From the NCBI RefSeq assembly GCF_003148745.1, contig NZ_QGGU01000016.1, positions 1-62,587 on the forward strand: DNA of 62,587 nucleotides, given 5' to 3'. The notes beneath the pieces were generated by a model that was not told the DNA's origin, ran no database searches, and saw only the letters and a list, made by a program, of their open reading frames with translations. Numbering within the stretch: the first letter of the stretch is position 1; each line of letters starts with the position of its first letter. Below are positions 46,048-56,501 of the stretch, piece by piece. The stretch is from Pleionea mediterranea. GTDB lineage: Bacteria; Pseudomonadota; Gammaproteobacteria; Enterobacterales; Kangiellaceae. Position numbers and translations under genes: made by a program.

Positions 46048-47319
46048 ATGAGTCACAAGTGGAACCGTAAAACGCTAAAACGGATTGATGGTCGCTCTGG
46101 TTGGGTACCAGGCCTTGCGATAGTGCTGGTTGCCGCAATAATAACCGTCATTATTTTTAATACCGAACCGGAAGCCAAGCGTGAAGGGGCTACCCGCAAA
46201 TCAGCCATGTTGGTTGATACGCTTGTTGTTAAACGCCAAGATTATCAACCTTCCATAAAAGCCATGGGCGTGGTCACGCCTGCTCAGCAAGTGGCGTTAA
46301 AATCGAGAGTATCGGGCGAAGTTGTCCAGATGGATGAGGCCTTTGTACCGGGGGCTTTGATCGCCCGGCAGCAGCCACTGATTCAACTGGATACCGACGA
46401 TTATCAGTTGGCGGTGCAGCAAGCGAACAGTGAGTTAACTGAGGCGCAGTCGGCTCTGAGCACTGAAATGGGTGAGCAGGAAAGAGCGAAAAATGTGTAT
46501 CAGTCACTCAACACCGAGCTATCGGAGCAAAACAAGGCGCTGGTGTTGCGTCAACCACAACTGCTGAGTGCACAAGCAAGAGTGACGGCTGCCAAAGCAA
46601 ACCTGGCCAAAGCCAGACTGGACTTAAAACGCACAGAAATTCACGCACCTTTTGATGCGCAGGTTGTGTCTCGTGAAGTTAGCATGGGTTCTCAAGTCAG
46701 TGCTGGCGATACTCTGGCTCGCTTAATTGGTGTTGACGAATACTGGATAGAAGCCAGTGTGCCGCTGAATAAAATGAGCCGGTTAAAAGCATCAGTCGCA
46801 GCAGGGAGTAAGTCAGAAAATGCACCTGAAAATTCCAGCACAACCAAGGTGACGGTTCGCGATCATAATGCCTGGCCGAAAGGCTATACCCGCCAGGGGC
46901 AGTTTAAACACCTTGTTTCTGAGCTCGAGCAAAGTACCCGAATGCTGACGGTATTGGTGAGTGTTGATGACCCACTTGGGTTATCCAGCAATGAGAAACC
47001 CTTGGTTGCGGGCAGTTTTGTTGAGGTGGCATTACCGGCAAAAACTTTGTCGAATGTGATTCGATTGCCGCGTCAGTATTTACGTAAAAATGACACCCTT
47101 TGGTTGCTACAAGATGACGTATTGGCCATCAAATCGGTTGAGGTGGTTTTTCGAGACGAACAATTTGTTTATCTGGCCAGTGGCATCATGGACAGCGCAG
47201 AAGTCATCACCACCGACTTATCGACGGTAAAAGAAGGGGCTGCCGTTGCGCGTAAATCAGGTACCAGCAATAACCCGCAAACGGTTGATGGAATAAAATC
47301 AGGTTCAAATGAATCATAA
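46048..47319 (+). CDS. RND efflux periplasmic adaptor (membrane fusion protein)
   Basis: 423 residues from ATG 46048 with Shine-Dalgarno GGTGGA; a TTG extension at 46006 is unlikely. An N-terminal anchor (GLAIVLVAAIITVIIF) is followed by the lipoyl/beta-barrel halves around a coiled-coil hairpin. VVTPAQQVALKSRVSGEVVQ opens the first half, and ARLDLKRTEIHAPFDAQVVS closes the second. This is the AcrA/MexA-type adaptor linking the inner-membrane RND pump to an outer-membrane channel. Confidence 0.9.
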   Translation: MSHKWNRKTLKRIDGRSGWVPGLAIVLVAAIITVIIFNTEPEAKREGATRKSAMLVDTLVVKRQDYQPSIKAMGVVTPAQQVALKSRVSGEVVQMDEAFVPGALIARQQPLIQLDTDDYQLAVQQANSELTEAQSALSTEMGEQERAKNVYQSLNTELSEQNKALVLRQPQLLSAQARVTAAKANLAKARLDLKRTEIHAPFDAQVVSREVSMGSQVSAGDTLARLIGVDEYWIEASVPLNKMSRLKASVAAGSKSENAPENSSTTKVTVRDHNAWPKGYTRQGQFKHLVSELEQSTRMLTVLVSVDDPLGLSSNEKPLVAGSFVEVALPAKTLSNVIRLPRQYLRKNDTLWLLQDDVLAIKSVEVVFRDEQFVYLASGIMDSAEVITTDLSTVKEGAAVARKSGTSNNPQTVDGIKSGSNES

Positions 47320-47320
47320 G

Positions 47321-47449
47321 CGTTAGAAGAGAACCGTTACAAGAGAGGCATTACAATAGAATAAGCGATTCAAAACAGTGTTCGATATAAAACAGTAATC
47401 GATAGAGAAGAGTGAACGATAGAAAGAGTTTTCGATATTAAAAGCAATG
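47321..47449 (+). repeat. Degenerate 17-bp tandem repeat between the efflux adaptor and pump genes
   Basis: Units starting with CGAT occur at 47366, 47383, 47400, 47417 and 47433 (spacings 17, 17, 17, 16), for example CGATTCAAAACAGTGTT and CGATATAAAACAGTAAT. Three more diverged units (CGTTAGAAGAGAAC, CGTTACAAGAGAGG, CATTACAATAGAATAAG) precede them. The array fills the 160-base intra-operon gap. Confidence 0.7.
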
Positions 47450-47479
47450 CAGACAAACAAAAAATAACGGATAAGTCAT

Positions 47480-50400
47480 ATGCTTGATCAAGATAATTCA
47501 TCAGGAGGTTTTGTTAGCCCAATTGAGTGGATGGCTCGCAATTCCATTGCGGCCAATCTGTTTATGATGATTTTACTTGGTGGCGGCCTGTACATGGCGA
47601 TCCAGGTGCAAAAGGAAGTGTTCCCACAATTTGAGCTGGGCATTGTTGAAGTGGATGTGCAATATCCTGGCGCCTCACCCGAAGAAGTGGAAAAAGGCAT
47701 TTTGCAACCAGTGGAAGAAGCGGTTCGAGGGGTACAGGGGATACGAGAAATGACGTCAACCGCCCGCGAAGGCTCGGGGCGTGTCCGGCTTGAATTGGTA
47801 TCGGGTTTGGATCGCAGCAAAGCGTTTCAGGATATTGATCAGGCAGTTAATCGAATTCGAACCTTTCCGGAGGATACTGAAGAACCGGAAGTCTCGATGC
47901 AGGTTCAGCAGCGCGATGTGATGGAAATAGGTATTTATGGCGATCTGGATATCTGGTCGTTGCGTAAACTGGGCGAGCAAGTCAGGGATCGACTGTTGAG
48001 CGAGCCTGGTATATCTCAGGTGTCATTGAATAATGTGCCGGCCTATGTCACGCACATTGAAATTTCACAGACTCAGCTTCGACAATACGGATTAACACTG
48101 AGTCAGGTGGCGTCGCGTATTCGCGAATCGGCGCGCGATGTTCCAGCGGGCGCCATTGAGACCAACGAAGGTGAGATCCTGCTGCGATTAAAAGAGCGTA
48201 AGCAATGGGCTGATCAGCTGGCGAAAATAGCCATCGTCACCTCCCCTCAGGGCGCCATTGTTCGGTTGGGTGATATTGCCCGGTTGGACGATGGGTTTGA
48301 AGACGACGGTTTTCATGCGCAATTTAATGCCCAACCCTCCATTGAAGTTGAAATATTTCGAATTGGAAAACAGTCGCCTCTGGATATCGCTGAAACCGTC
48401 AATCGGGTTTTGGCGGATTTAAAAACAACATTGCCTGATGGCGTTGAGGTTCGGATCGACAGCAATCGTGCTGCCGACTTTCGGGATCGGCTCAACTTAT
48501 TATTGGAAAATGGTGCTTTGGCGATAGTCATCGTATTGTTGATCCTAGGTGCCTTTCTTGAGTACCGGCTGGCGTTCTGGATCATGATGGGGATGACCAT
48601 TTCCTTTGTCGGCGGTTTGCTCTTTTTGCCCATGCTCAGTGTCAGCATAAATATGATTTCAATGTTCGCCTTTTTGGTTGTGCTGGGCATTGTGGTGGAT
48701 GACGCTATTGTTGTGGGTGAAAATATTTATGAGTACCGCGAGCAGGGGTATGACTTTATGACCGCGGCAATAAAGGGGGCAAAGGATATCGCCGCTCCGG
48801 TTACCTTTACCATTTTGACCACCATAGTTGCGTTTATTCCGGTGATGTTTATACCGGGCACCACTGGGTTATTTTGGTGGCCATTGCCGGTTGTGGTAAT
48901 AACGGTACTGGCGATATCTCTGGTTGAAGCTTTATACATTTTGCCAGCGCATCTGGCGCACAGTACCGATAAAGCCACGACAAAGCTGGGGCACGTAGTA
49001 CATCGTCGTCAGCGTGCTATTGCCCGACGGTTTAACGGGTTTATTCAAAATCAGTACCGGCCTTTTTTGGCCTGGTGTCTGCATCGACGCTACCTAACAT
49101 TAAGTGCAGCGTTTTCACTACTATTGGTAACTGGTGCGTTTGCAGTCAGCGATCATATGGGCATGGTAATGATGCCGCGAGTGGCGGCCGACGAGATCGA
49201 AGCGGGGGTATCATTACCGGTGGGCACTACACAGCGACAGGCTGCCCGTGTCGCCAATGAAATTACCGACGCAACCCATAAAATGTTCCTTGAACATAAT
49301 TTATTTGAAGTGGCCGACGGTATAAAAACCAATGTTCGCGGAAAGAGCTTTATTGATGTAGAAATTGTGATGAAGCCGCCCGACCAGAGAGATATGTCGG
49401 CCGCTGAAGTGATTGAGCTGTGGCGTAATGAAATTGGCGATATAGATGGGGTCGATCAAATTTCATTTGAGGCAGAGCGTGGTCCGGGGGGCTGGCGAGA
49501 TGATATCAGTGTCGACTTAAGCCATTCGGATCTGGAAGTACTGGCACTGGCCAGTCAGCAGTTTCTTGAGCGTATGAAAACGTTTACCGCCACTCGTGAT
49601 GTTAACGACAGTTATAACAAGGGTAAATTGCAATATGATTTTACCTTAAAACCGGAAGGCGAAATGCTTGGCCTGACCTCGGCCGATATTGGGCGGCAGG
49701 TTCGGGATGCGTTTTACGGTGCCGTGGCATTAAGGCAATTAAGAGGAACCAATGAAATAGAAGTGCGCGTAAAATTACCAGAGTCCGAACGACAGCAAGC
49801 GCATACCTTGGAAAACTTTATCATACGCACGCCTGATAATATCGAAGTGCCGTTAATGGATGTGGCGAATGTGAGCTTGGGAGAGGCTTTTTCATCGTTG
49901 GATCGCCGTAATGGACGTCGTGTTATTACCGTCGGTATGGATGTTGAACCGCAAAGCGCCAATTCGCGAATCATCAAAGCGATTAATCAAGAAGTGCTGC
50001 CTGAACTACGGCAGGCGTATCCTGGGATCACCTGGAACTTCAGCGGTACGCAGGCGCAAATGCGAGAATCAACCCAGGTACTTTGGGGCGGCTTTGGCAT
50101 GGCCATGCTGGTGGTTTACTCGTTGCTGGCGATTGCCTTTCGCAGTTATTCGCAACCGGTTATTGTTATGTTGGCGATCCCATTTGGCAGCGTAGGAGCG
50201 GTTTTTGGTCATCTGTTACTGGGCTATGATTTGTCGCTTATCAGCATGATGGGGGTGGTTGCGCTGGCCGGTGTGGTGGTCAATGGCGCGTTAATCATGG
50301 TGGATTACGCCAATAAAAAGCGCAAACAGATGTCTGTTTTTGATGCCATTCATGAGGCCGGTGTAAGACGCTTTCGACCCATTGTTTTAACCACACTGAC

Positions 50401-50587
50401 AACGTTTGGCGGTTTAACGCCGATTATTTTGGAACAGTCACGGCAGGCTTATCAGTTAATCCCTATGGCTATTTCATTAGGGTTTGGAATTATTTTTGCC
50501 ACGTCGATTATGTTAGTGATCATTCCTTGTTTTTATCTGGTACTGGAAGATTTCCAATCCCGCTATAACCCCGAAAAAATCAGTTAG
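47480..50587 (+). CDS. RND efflux pump inner-membrane transporter
   Basis: 1035 residues, the normal length for AcrB-type pumps, with twelve membrane segments and two large periplasmic loops. The start [20 protein letters not shown] and [20 protein letters not shown] are typical of hydrophobe/amphiphile exporters. The central [20 protein letters not shown] region carries the membrane Asp pair needed for proton coupling. The C-terminal half repeats the design. No outer-membrane factor is encoded nearby, so the pump presumably uses an unlinked TolC-like channel. The substrate range is unknown. Confidence 0.92.
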   Translation: MLDQDNSSGGFVSPIEWMARNSIAANLFMMILLGGGLYMAIQVQKEVFPQFELGIVEVDVQYPGASPEEVEKGILQPVEEAVRGVQGIREMTSTAREGSGRVRLELVSGLDRSKAFQDIDQAVNRIRTFPEDTEEPEVSMQVQQRDVMEIGIYGDLDIWSLRKLGEQVRDRLLSEPGISQVSLNNVPAYVTHIEISQTQLRQYGLTLSQVASRIRESARDVPAGAIETNEGEILLRLKERKQWADQLAKIAIVTSPQGAIVRLGDIARLDDGFEDDGFHAQFNAQPSIEVEIFRIGKQSPLDIAETVNRVLADLKTTLPDGVEVRIDSNRAADFRDRLNLLLENGALAIVIVLLILGAFLEYRLAFWIMMGMTISFVGGLLFLPMLSVSINMISMFAFLVVLGIVVDDAIVVGENIYEYREQGYDFMTAAIKGAKDIAAPVTFTILTTIVAFIPVMFIPGTTGLFWWPLPVVVITVLAISLVEALYILPAHLAHSTDKATTKLGHVVHRRQRAIARRFNGFIQNQYRPFLAWCLHRRYLTLSAAFSLLLVTGAFAVSDHMGMVMMPRVAADEIEAGVSLPVGTTQRQAARVANEITDATHKMFLEHNLFEVADGIKTNVRGKSFIDVEIVMKPPDQRDMSAAEVIELWRNEIGDIDGVDQISFEAERGPGGWRDDISVDLSHSDLEVLALASQQFLERMKTFTATRDVNDSYNKGKLQYDFTLKPEGEMLGLTSADIGRQVRDAFYGAVALRQLRGTNEIEVRVKLPESERQQAHTLENFIIRTPDNIEVPLMDVANVSLGEAFSSLDRRNGRRVITVGMDVEPQSANSRIIKAINQEVLPELRQAYPGITWNFSGTQAQMRESTQVLWGGFGMAMLVVYSLLAIAFRSYSQPVIVMLAIPFGSVGAVFGHLLLGYDLSLISMMGVVALAGVVVNGALIMVDYANKKRKQMSVFDAIHEAGVRRFRPIVLTTLTTFGGLTPIILEQSRQAYQLIPMAISLGFGIIFATSIMLVIIPCFYLVLEDFQSRYNPEKIS

Positions 50588-50611
50588 AAAAAACAAACAG
50601 TTACAGACGTT

Positions 50612-50648
50612 AATAGCAGATGTAATGGGTGTTATTGCTTCTGCTATT
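50612..50648 (+). terminator. Hairpin after the RND operon
   Basis: AATAGCAGA (50612-50620) pairs with TCTGCTATT (50640-50648), with an inner GTAAT/ATTGC extension. The stem is good but there is no T run, so it could be an RNA-stability hairpin instead. Confidence 0.5.
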
Positions 50649-50820
50649 TAACCGCGACTACCTCAATATGAAATATATCTCAAAGCTTAAGTTGTTGAAA
50701 AATTAATCAGGGATTAACCTATAAACAAGAGCGTGTTTAACTTTCCAATCTCACCATCGCTGATTTCGTTAACGATAATTTACTTGTCTGTCAGCAACGC
50801 AAGTTGAGAAAGAAGGAATA

Positions 50821-50841
50821 ATGTTTAAAGTATTCCATTAA
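50821..50841 (+). CDS. Possible six-residue leader peptide ORF
   Basis: ATG at 50821 preceded by AGAAGGAATA, a near-ideal Shine-Dalgarno, encoding MFKVFH then TAA. It lies 125 bases upstream of the first gene of the unknown operon. It could be a translated leader, or an ancestral start site truncated by mutation. Confidence 0.25.
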   Translation: MFKVFH

Positions 50842-50965
50842 CACTAGCTCAAGGTTGGATCTTGCCAGGGAATAGGATCATCACGCCGCTATTGTCTGTC
50901 CTGTATTCAGCGTTTCGTTTTTTCAGGTATGAACTATTCATGTGGAAAGATATAAGGAGCGAGTT

Positions 50966-51754
50966 ATGGCGGGTACATCCGAAGCCGTTAATCAGGCAGC
51001 TAGATTATCAGAAATTGGTTTTCCGGAATTTACAACCAAACTTATTACCGATGTGTTTGATTCTCTGGTTGCGACCAATTTACGACAAACAGAAGCTTAC
51101 ATTGAGTTATTGCAACAAACCGGCAAGACATTAACCACTTTTATTAATGATACGAAAGACGATATTGGTGGCGAGTTATTGTTGCAGTTTCTGGCGCATG
51201 CTTTACCTCCTCGTGATGATAAAAAAGAAGAGGATGGGACTCACGTTAAAGAAGGCAATTCATTAACCAATGAAGAAGCGTCAACGTTAAATAATGCGCT
51301 GGAAGTAAAAGATGCGGGCATCAGTAGTGATAATAAAGTGGCTTCTGCAGGAGCGTTAAACGAAACCAAAGTAAACGCTATTCTTGAAGCCGTTGCCAAT
51401 CGAATTTCTGCGGATAAATATTCACTGTTAAAAGAAATGGTTAAGCAAGGTATTTTACGCTTGGTGGTGGAAGATGGTGAAATTGAAACTCGACTGACAT
51501 TTAACACTTACGGCTCATCCTTTTATCAAAATAAAACCTCTGATTATCAGCGTAAAAACTTTGCGTTTCGTGCGAAAGCGAAAACCGGCGGCTTGTTATC
51601 GGCCTGGGTTAAAGCGTCAGCATCTACGTCCTACAACAGTGTTAAAGTGTCAACCGCCAATAAAACCGATCAGGACCGTTCGGGTAGTCGGGTGCAAATA
51701 TTTGGCCGTGTGCATGTGAACTTTAAAACCGATTATTTACCGCTTGATCAATAA
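50966..51754 (+). CDS. Protein of unknown function, first of a paralogous pair
   Basis: 262 residues from the ATG at 50966, chosen for its TAAGGAG Shine-Dalgarno over an upstream GTG. No signal peptide or membrane segment is visible, so it is probably cytoplasmic. The N-terminus is helical (IGFPEFTTKLITDVFDSLVA, residues about 16-35), continuing with RQTEAYIELLQQTGKTLTTF. The middle is Lys/Glu/Asn-rich. The C-terminal third is beta-rich (QGILRLVVEDGEIETRLTF and RVQIFGRVHVNFKTDYLP). The next gene has the same plan: GFPEFTTKLITDVFD here matches GFAEFVAKLISDVFD there, and both end in a strand with a conserved F-K-T. The pair therefore arose by duplication. I recognise no named family. Confidence 0.8.
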   Translation: MAGTSEAVNQAARLSEIGFPEFTTKLITDVFDSLVATNLRQTEAYIELLQQTGKTLTTFINDTKDDIGGELLLQFLAHALPPRDDKKEEDGTHVKEGNSLTNEEASTLNNALEVKDAGISSDNKVASAGALNETKVNAILEAVANRISADKYSLLKEMVKQGILRLVVEDGEIETRLTFNTYGSSFYQNKTSDYQRKNFAFRAKAKTGGLLSAWVKASASTSYNSVKVSTANKTDQDRSGSRVQIFGRVHVNFKTDYLPLDQ

Positions 51755-51798
51755 CTCATGAACAGAAAAATTATAATGAATAACTAAGGGATTAGTGC

Positions 51799-52662
51799 AT
51801 GTCTGACAATGCCAGTACGCCCATCGAACTGGGCTTCGCAGAATTTGTTGCGAAGCTCATTTCCGATGTGTTTGATGCCACTATTAACTCTCAACTTGAG
51901 CAACAGGAAAAGTTACAGGAATTGCAGGCAATGTTGTCTCAGTCTGATGATGATTTTGTTGACGTCCTGTTATCTCGTACGGAATTTATTGAACAGGTTG
52001 ATCTTTTATTGCAAGGTTATTTCCCAATCAAAAAGGATGATGAGCTTCATGCCATTTATGAAGGTGCGCCTTATCAACCCGCTAAAGGAGATGTGCCGGA
52101 ACAGCCTGCAGTGTTTGAAAAGCTGGCATTAAAGTTAGCCGAAGGGGATTTTAAGCCCAGAAGCAAATCGCTAACTGAGCAGGGTGTTATGGCAATTTAT
52201 CGTGCTGCTGCAAAACCCTTGGCGGCGCAAAAACGTGGGTTGTTCATTCAGATGATGGAGTCCGGGTTTCCAAGCATTGTTATCGATAGCGGAAAAATTA
52301 ATGCAAAGTTAACCTTTAGTACCACTCAGGTAAGTCAGAATAATCAAACTGAAGACACTGGTGCTGAAGATAATAATAGTCCCGAAGCCTCAGCAGGAGC
52401 CGGTGCAAATAACTCACTCCCATCCTTATCGAGTGAGCGATTAAGCCGGGTTAATTTATCGTCGCGATTCAGTGAACGAATTTCATCAAGGCTGGTTACG
52501 CCTATACAGCCGCTCAATCGCTATGTTGGTCTGATTAAACCGAATATTAATGATCAGGTTCGACTTACTGTAAAGCAGGCGAGTAATAAATCGCCGCAAG
52601 ATACCCAGGCGACCACTAATATTTACAGTGAAGTCGAAATTCATTTTAAAACCATTAAGTAA
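51799..52662 (+). CDS. Protein of unknown function, second of the paralogous pair
   Basis: 287 residues with Shine-Dalgarno AAGGGA. The helical N-terminus LGFAEFVAKLISDVFDATIN (about residues 10-29) is followed by a Gln/Glu-rich coiled-coil-like stretch (LEQQEKLQELQAMLSQ). The mid-region MESGFPSIVIDSGKINAKLT corresponds to VKQGILRLVVEDGEIETRLT of the upstream protein. A disordered Asn/Ser/Glu linker (about 185-215) leads to the last strand NIYSEVEIHFKTIK, equivalent to QIFGRVHVNFKT upstream. No membrane segment. It is 44 bases after the first gene and 17 bases before the third. Confidence 0.8.
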   Translation: MSDNASTPIELGFAEFVAKLISDVFDATINSQLEQQEKLQELQAMLSQSDDDFVDVLLSRTEFIEQVDLLLQGYFPIKKDDELHAIYEGAPYQPAKGDVPEQPAVFEKLALKLAEGDFKPRSKSLTEQGVMAIYRAAAKPLAAQKRGLFIQMMESGFPSIVIDSGKINAKLTFSTTQVSQNNQTEDTGAEDNNSPEASAGAGANNSLPSLSSERLSRVNLSSRFSERISSRLVTPIQPLNRYVGLIKPNINDQVRLTVKQASNKSPQDTQATTNIYSEVEIHFKTIK

Positions 52663-52679
52663 TTGGTAGAGCGTGATTG

Positions 52680-53441
52680 ATGCCTGAACTAACGCTTGAT
52701 GACGTTGTACTATTAATTCACAGTGAAGTGGCGTCGGCGGTGACGTCAGCTCAACAATATGGTGCCATGGATGCGGTTGTTCTTGATGCTATAAGGGTGC
52801 GTATGGGGCAGTCTGTTCTCGATGACGGTTCAAATGAAAACAACACTCTTTCCGAGCACACTGCTCTTTCAAATAATAATCACACCTCAGAAAACAGCAT
52901 TTCTTTAAATACTTTGCGTTATCCCACTGCAGAGTCGGGCTGGCAAATTGATGTGTATTATAAAGCGGGAGACAGTCAGGCTGGCAGCATTAAAAATACA
53001 CACGATGAGCCGCTTTGGTTGGCATCGGAAGCCATGCGTTTTTTTTCTCAGCAATCGGTGGAACGACTTAGCGGTATCGGCAAGCGTTGGGCTAAATTGC
53101 TAAAGCAGAATGATGTGATAAGTATTGAGCAGTTACTGGAGCATTCGCTGCTCAATAATGAGGCGCTATTAGAGGCTTTGTCTGTTCGGCAATTAAGGAA
53201 TTTTCAGGCGCTGGCAAGGCTTGCTCTGTCTGTACCAGCCATTACTGTTCCTGAAAGCATTAATCAATATTGCTTGATGGATGTACTGGATGACTATTCA
53301 GCGTTAAAAAATCAATTGTTGAATCAATCGATGACCGATGACCAACAGGTTCAACTATATAATTGGTTGCAGCAACTGGAGTTTTGTTTCGACGATACTC
53401 TATTAAAAGAAACTTGCTTTGTTGACTTAAGGCAGAGTTAA
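52680..53441 (+). CDS. Unknown protein with helix-hairpin-helix-like motif
   Basis: 253 residues from the ATG at 52680 (a TTG one codon earlier is ignored). The first 60 residues (LTLDDVVLLIHSEVASAVTS) are helical. A low-complexity Asn/Ser linker and a short beta section (GWQIDVYYKAG) follow. Residues about 120-150 (ERLSGIGKRWAKLLKQNDV) carry a GIG hairpin of the helix-hairpin-helix type used for non-specific DNA or protein contacts, and the remainder is helical. It is the third gene of a tight operon with the paralogous pair. It might link that pair to nucleic acid, but the short motif also occurs in protein-binding DUF4332-like modules. The gene is convergent with uvrA. Confidence 0.75.
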   Translation: MPELTLDDVVLLIHSEVASAVTSAQQYGAMDAVVLDAIRVRMGQSVLDDGSNENNTLSEHTALSNNNHTSENSISLNTLRYPTAESGWQIDVYYKAGDSQAGSIKNTHDEPLWLASEAMRFFSQQSVERLSGIGKRWAKLLKQNDVISIEQLLEHSLLNNEALLEALSVRQLRNFQALARLALSVPAITVPESINQYCLMDVLDDYSALKNQLLNQSMTDDQQVQLYNWLQQLEFCFDDTLLKETCFVDLRQS

Positions 53442-53492
53442 CCAAGCGTTACTCCAGGTGCTGAACAACGATTAAATATAAAAATCATAAAT

Positions 53493-53552
53493 AACCACAA
53501 ACGCTAAACAAACTCTGGTTATTAACAATAAAGATTGTTTGCGTTTGTGGTT
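53493..53552. terminator. Long bidirectional terminator between the unknown operon and uvrA
   Basis: AACCACAAACGC pairs with GCGTTTGTGGTT, and the stem extends past one bulged base through AAACAA/TTGTTT. T run on the right; A-rich left side. Confidence 0.85.
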
Positions 53553-53572
53553 TTGCCAATCAGTAAAACGAT

Positions 53573-56407
53573 TTATTTTTTATGCTTGGCTAATAATTGT
53601 TTTAAAAACTTACCGGTATGGGAGACTTTACTTTTTGCCACATCTTCCGGGGTGCCGGTTGCGATTATTTCTCCGCCTTTATTGCCGCCTTCCGGTCCTA
53701 AGTCGATAATCCAGTCTGCGGTTTTAATGACATCAAGATTATGTTCGATAACCACAATCGTATTGCCATGATCCCGTAAGCGGTCCAGTACCGAAAGCAA
53801 TTGATTCACATCATGAAAATGAAGCCCTGTGGTTGGTTCATCAAGAATGTAAAGTGTTTGGCCAGTGTCTCGTTTGCTAAGTTCTCGTGACAGTTTGACA
53901 CGTTGCGCTTCACCGCCAGACAGTGTTGTGGCGGCCTGCCCTAAACGAATATAAGAAAGACCAACGTCCATCAGTGTTTGCAGTTTTCGTGCAATGGCCG
54001 GTACGGCATCGAAAAACTCGCGCGCGTCTTCTACCGTTAAGTCGAGTACCTCATTGATGTTTTTTTCTTTATACAGAACTTCCAGCGTTTCCCGGTTATA
54101 CCGCTTACCTTTACAAACATCACAAGGCACATAAACGTCGGGCAAAAAGTGCATTTCCACTTTTATAACACCGTCACCCTGACAGGCTTCACAGCGACCC
54201 CCTTTGACATTAAAGCTAAAACGTCCGGGCTTGTAACCGCGTGCTCTGGCTTCCTGTGTGCCAGAAAATAATTCTCGAATGGGCGTGAATATTCCGGTGT
54301 AGGTGGCCGGATTGGAACGTGGTGTACGACCTATTGGGCTTTGATCAATATCCACCACTTTATCGAAATGCTCAATGCCTTCAAAGTGGGAATGAGGCGC
54401 AATGGTTAAGGATTCATTGCGGTTTAAATTACGCGCTGCAATAGGATATAAGGTATTGTTGATCAGTGTTGACTTGCCGCTGCCGGATACACCCGTTACA
54501 CAGGTCATCAGACCTGCTGGGATTTCCAGATCAACCGATTTCAGGTTATTGCCGGTGGCGCCAAACAGTTTAAATGTTTTTTCCGGATCCACTGGGCGAC
54601 GATTTTTCGGAATGACTATTTCCAGTTTGCCCGATAAGTATTGACCGGTAAGCGACTTTTTTGATTGGCAGATTTTTTCCATCGGTCCTTCGGCAATTAC
54701 TTCTCCGCCATGAACACCGGCTCCGGGGCCTATGTCTATCACATGATCCGCGGTGCGGATGGCGTCTTCGTCATGTTCCACAACAATAACCGTGTTACCC
54801 AAATCACGTAGGTGAGTTAAGGTTTGCAGCAATCGATCATTATCCCGTTGATGTAATCCAATGGAAGGTTCATCGAGTACGTACATAACGCCAACAAGTC
54901 CGGCGCCAATTTGGCTGGCGAGTCGTATTCTCTGGGCTTCACCGCCCGATAATGTGTCGGCGCTGCGTTCCAGAGTCAGGTATTCAAGACCAACATTTAC
55001 CAGAAAACCCAGTCGGGCCTGGATCTCTTTTAAAATTTTATCGGCAATTTTTCCTTTCGCACCAGCGAGTTTTAATGACTTAAAATATTCAAAACTTTCA
55101 CCAATTGCCATTTGAGTAATTTCTGGCAACGCCTTGTTTTTGATCAGCACGCTTCGCGCGTCTTTTCGCAATCGGGTGCCTTCACAACTGGGACAGGATT
55201 GGTGAGTCATGTATTTGCTGAGTTCTTCCCGCACCGCTTGTGATTCTGTTTCGCGGTAGCGACGTTGCATATTTGGGATCACACCTTCAAACGGGTGATT
55301 GCGCACATAAAGATCGCCACGGTCATTAACGTAATTAAACTCGATGGCGGTTTTACCACTGCCATAAAGAATGGTGTTTTGTACTTTTTTCGGTAATGAC
55401 TCAAAGGGTGCTTCTATATCAAAGTCAAAATGCTCGGCCAGAGATTTCAGCATGTGGTAGTAATAAACACTGCGTCGATCCCAACCACGAATGGCACCGC
55501 CCGCCAGTGAGAGTTCCGGGTTATGGATCACTCTATCCGGATCAAAAAAGTTATCCACGCCAAGTCCGTCGCAGGTAGAACAGGCGCCAGCTGGGTTATT
55601 GAATGAGAATAGACGAGGCTCAAGTTCGGTCAAACTGTGACCACATTGCGGACAGGCAAATTTTGCAGAAAATAACAGGTCGTCTTTTTCACCGTCCATA
55701 AAGTGAATTTGCGCAAGTCCTTCGGCCAGATCCAGAGTGGTTTCAATGGACTCGGCTATTCGTTGCTGTAAGTCGGGGCGCACCTTAAAACGATCAACAA
55801 TGACTTCGATGGTGTGTTTTTTGTGCAGATCCAGTTTTGGCGGTGAGGCCAGCTCATACACTTCGCCGTTGATCCTGGCTCGTACATAACCATTGGCCTG
55901 AAGCTCTTTAAACAGCTGGACGTGCTCACCTTTTCGGTTTCGAACCACCGGTGCCATTACCATCATCTTGGTGCCTTCCGGCTCTGCTAACACCAAATCG
56001 ACCATTTGCGATACGGTTTGTGCTTTCAGTTCAATACTGTGGGTTGGGCAATAGGGCGTACCAACCCGTGCAAACAGCAGGCGCAAGTAATCGTAAATTT
56101 CGGTGATGGTGCCCACCGTGGAGCGAGGATTATGGGACGTTGATTTTTGTTCAATGGAAATAGCCGGTGATAAACCTTCTATGTGATCTACATCGGGTTT
56201 TTCCATCAAGGATAAAAACTGCCTTGCGTAGGCCGACAAGGATTCAACATAACGTCGTTGACCTTCGGCGTAGAGTGTATCGAATGCCAAAGAGGACTTC
56301 CCGGAACCGGATAACCCGGTTATGACGATCAGTTTGTCTCGAGGTAACGTCAGATTAATATTTTTTAAGTTATGGGTGCGTGCACCACGTACTTCTATGT
56401 TATCCAT
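53573..56407 (-). CDS. uvrA: Excinuclease ABC subunit A (UvrA)
   Basis: 944 residues, standard length. There are two ATP-binding cassettes: Walker [13 protein letters not shown] (about residues 32-43) and [12 protein letters not shown] (about 640-651), with signatures [12 protein letters not shown] and [12 protein letters not shown]. Zinc fingers are CPQCGHS ... CSTCDG in the first half and CEACQGDG ... CDVCKGKR in the second. UvrA dimers find bulky DNA lesions and load UvrB. It is divergent from yajR with ssb beyond, a common gammaproteobacterial order. I found no CTGT-N8-ACAG LexA box in the 94-base divergent spacer. Confidence 0.97.
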   Translation of the reverse strand: MDNIEVRGARTHNLKNINLTLPRDKLIVITGLSGSGKSSLAFDTLYAEGQRRYVESLSAYARQFLSLMEKPDVDHIEGLSPAISIEQKSTSHNPRSTVGTITEIYDYLRLLFARVGTPYCPTHSIELKAQTVSQMVDLVLAEPEGTKMMVMAPVVRNRKGEHVQLFKELQANGYVRARINGEVYELASPPKLDLHKKHTIEVIVDRFKVRPDLQQRIAESIETTLDLAEGLAQIHFMDGEKDDLLFSAKFACPQCGHSLTELEPRLFSFNNPAGACSTCDGLGVDNFFDPDRVIHNPELSLAGGAIRGWDRRSVYYYHMLKSLAEHFDFDIEAPFESLPKKVQNTILYGSGKTAIEFNYVNDRGDLYVRNHPFEGVIPNMQRRYRETESQAVREELSKYMTHQSCPSCEGTRLRKDARSVLIKNKALPEITQMAIGESFEYFKSLKLAGAKGKIADKILKEIQARLGFLVNVGLEYLTLERSADTLSGGEAQRIRLASQIGAGLVGVMYVLDEPSIGLHQRDNDRLLQTLTHLRDLGNTVIVVEHDEDAIRTADHVIDIGPGAGVHGGEVIAEGPMEKICQSKKSLTGQYLSGKLEIVIPKNRRPVDPEKTFKLFGATGNNLKSVDLEIPAGLMTCVTGVSGSGKSTLINNTLYPIAARNLNRNESLTIAPHSHFEGIEHFDKVVDIDQSPIGRTPRSNPATYTGIFTPIRELFSGTQEARARGYKPGRFSFNVKGGRCEACQGDGVIKVEMHFLPDVYVPCDVCKGKRYNRETLEVLYKEKNINEVLDLTVEDAREFFDAVPAIARKLQTLMDVGLSYIRLGQAATTLSGGEAQRVKLSRELSKRDTGQTLYILDEPTTGLHFHDVNQLLSVLDRLRDHGNTIVVIEHNLDVIKTADWIIDLGPEGGNKGGEIIATGTPEDVAKSKVSHTGKFLKQLLAKHKK

Positions 56408-56501
56408 CGTGTATAATGACCGCCTTTTTTGCCCAACGACTGAATATATTTGTCATATATACGTCTGTTGACGAATTTCGAACTAAGCCGTCGATCATAA
56501 T

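Larger units (their letters stand above)
50588..50965. other. Intergenic region ahead of the three-gene unknown operon
   Basis: 378 bases. It holds a hairpin (50612-50648), a tiny ORF with a strong ribosome site (50821-50841) and presumably the operon promoter; no -35/-10 pair is convincing. Confidence 0.6.

Noticed and set aside
56408-56501. LexA (SOS) box between uvrA and yajR
   Set aside because: CTGT occurs but no CTGT-N8-ACAG arrangement on either strand; only AT-rich palindromic-looking sequence.
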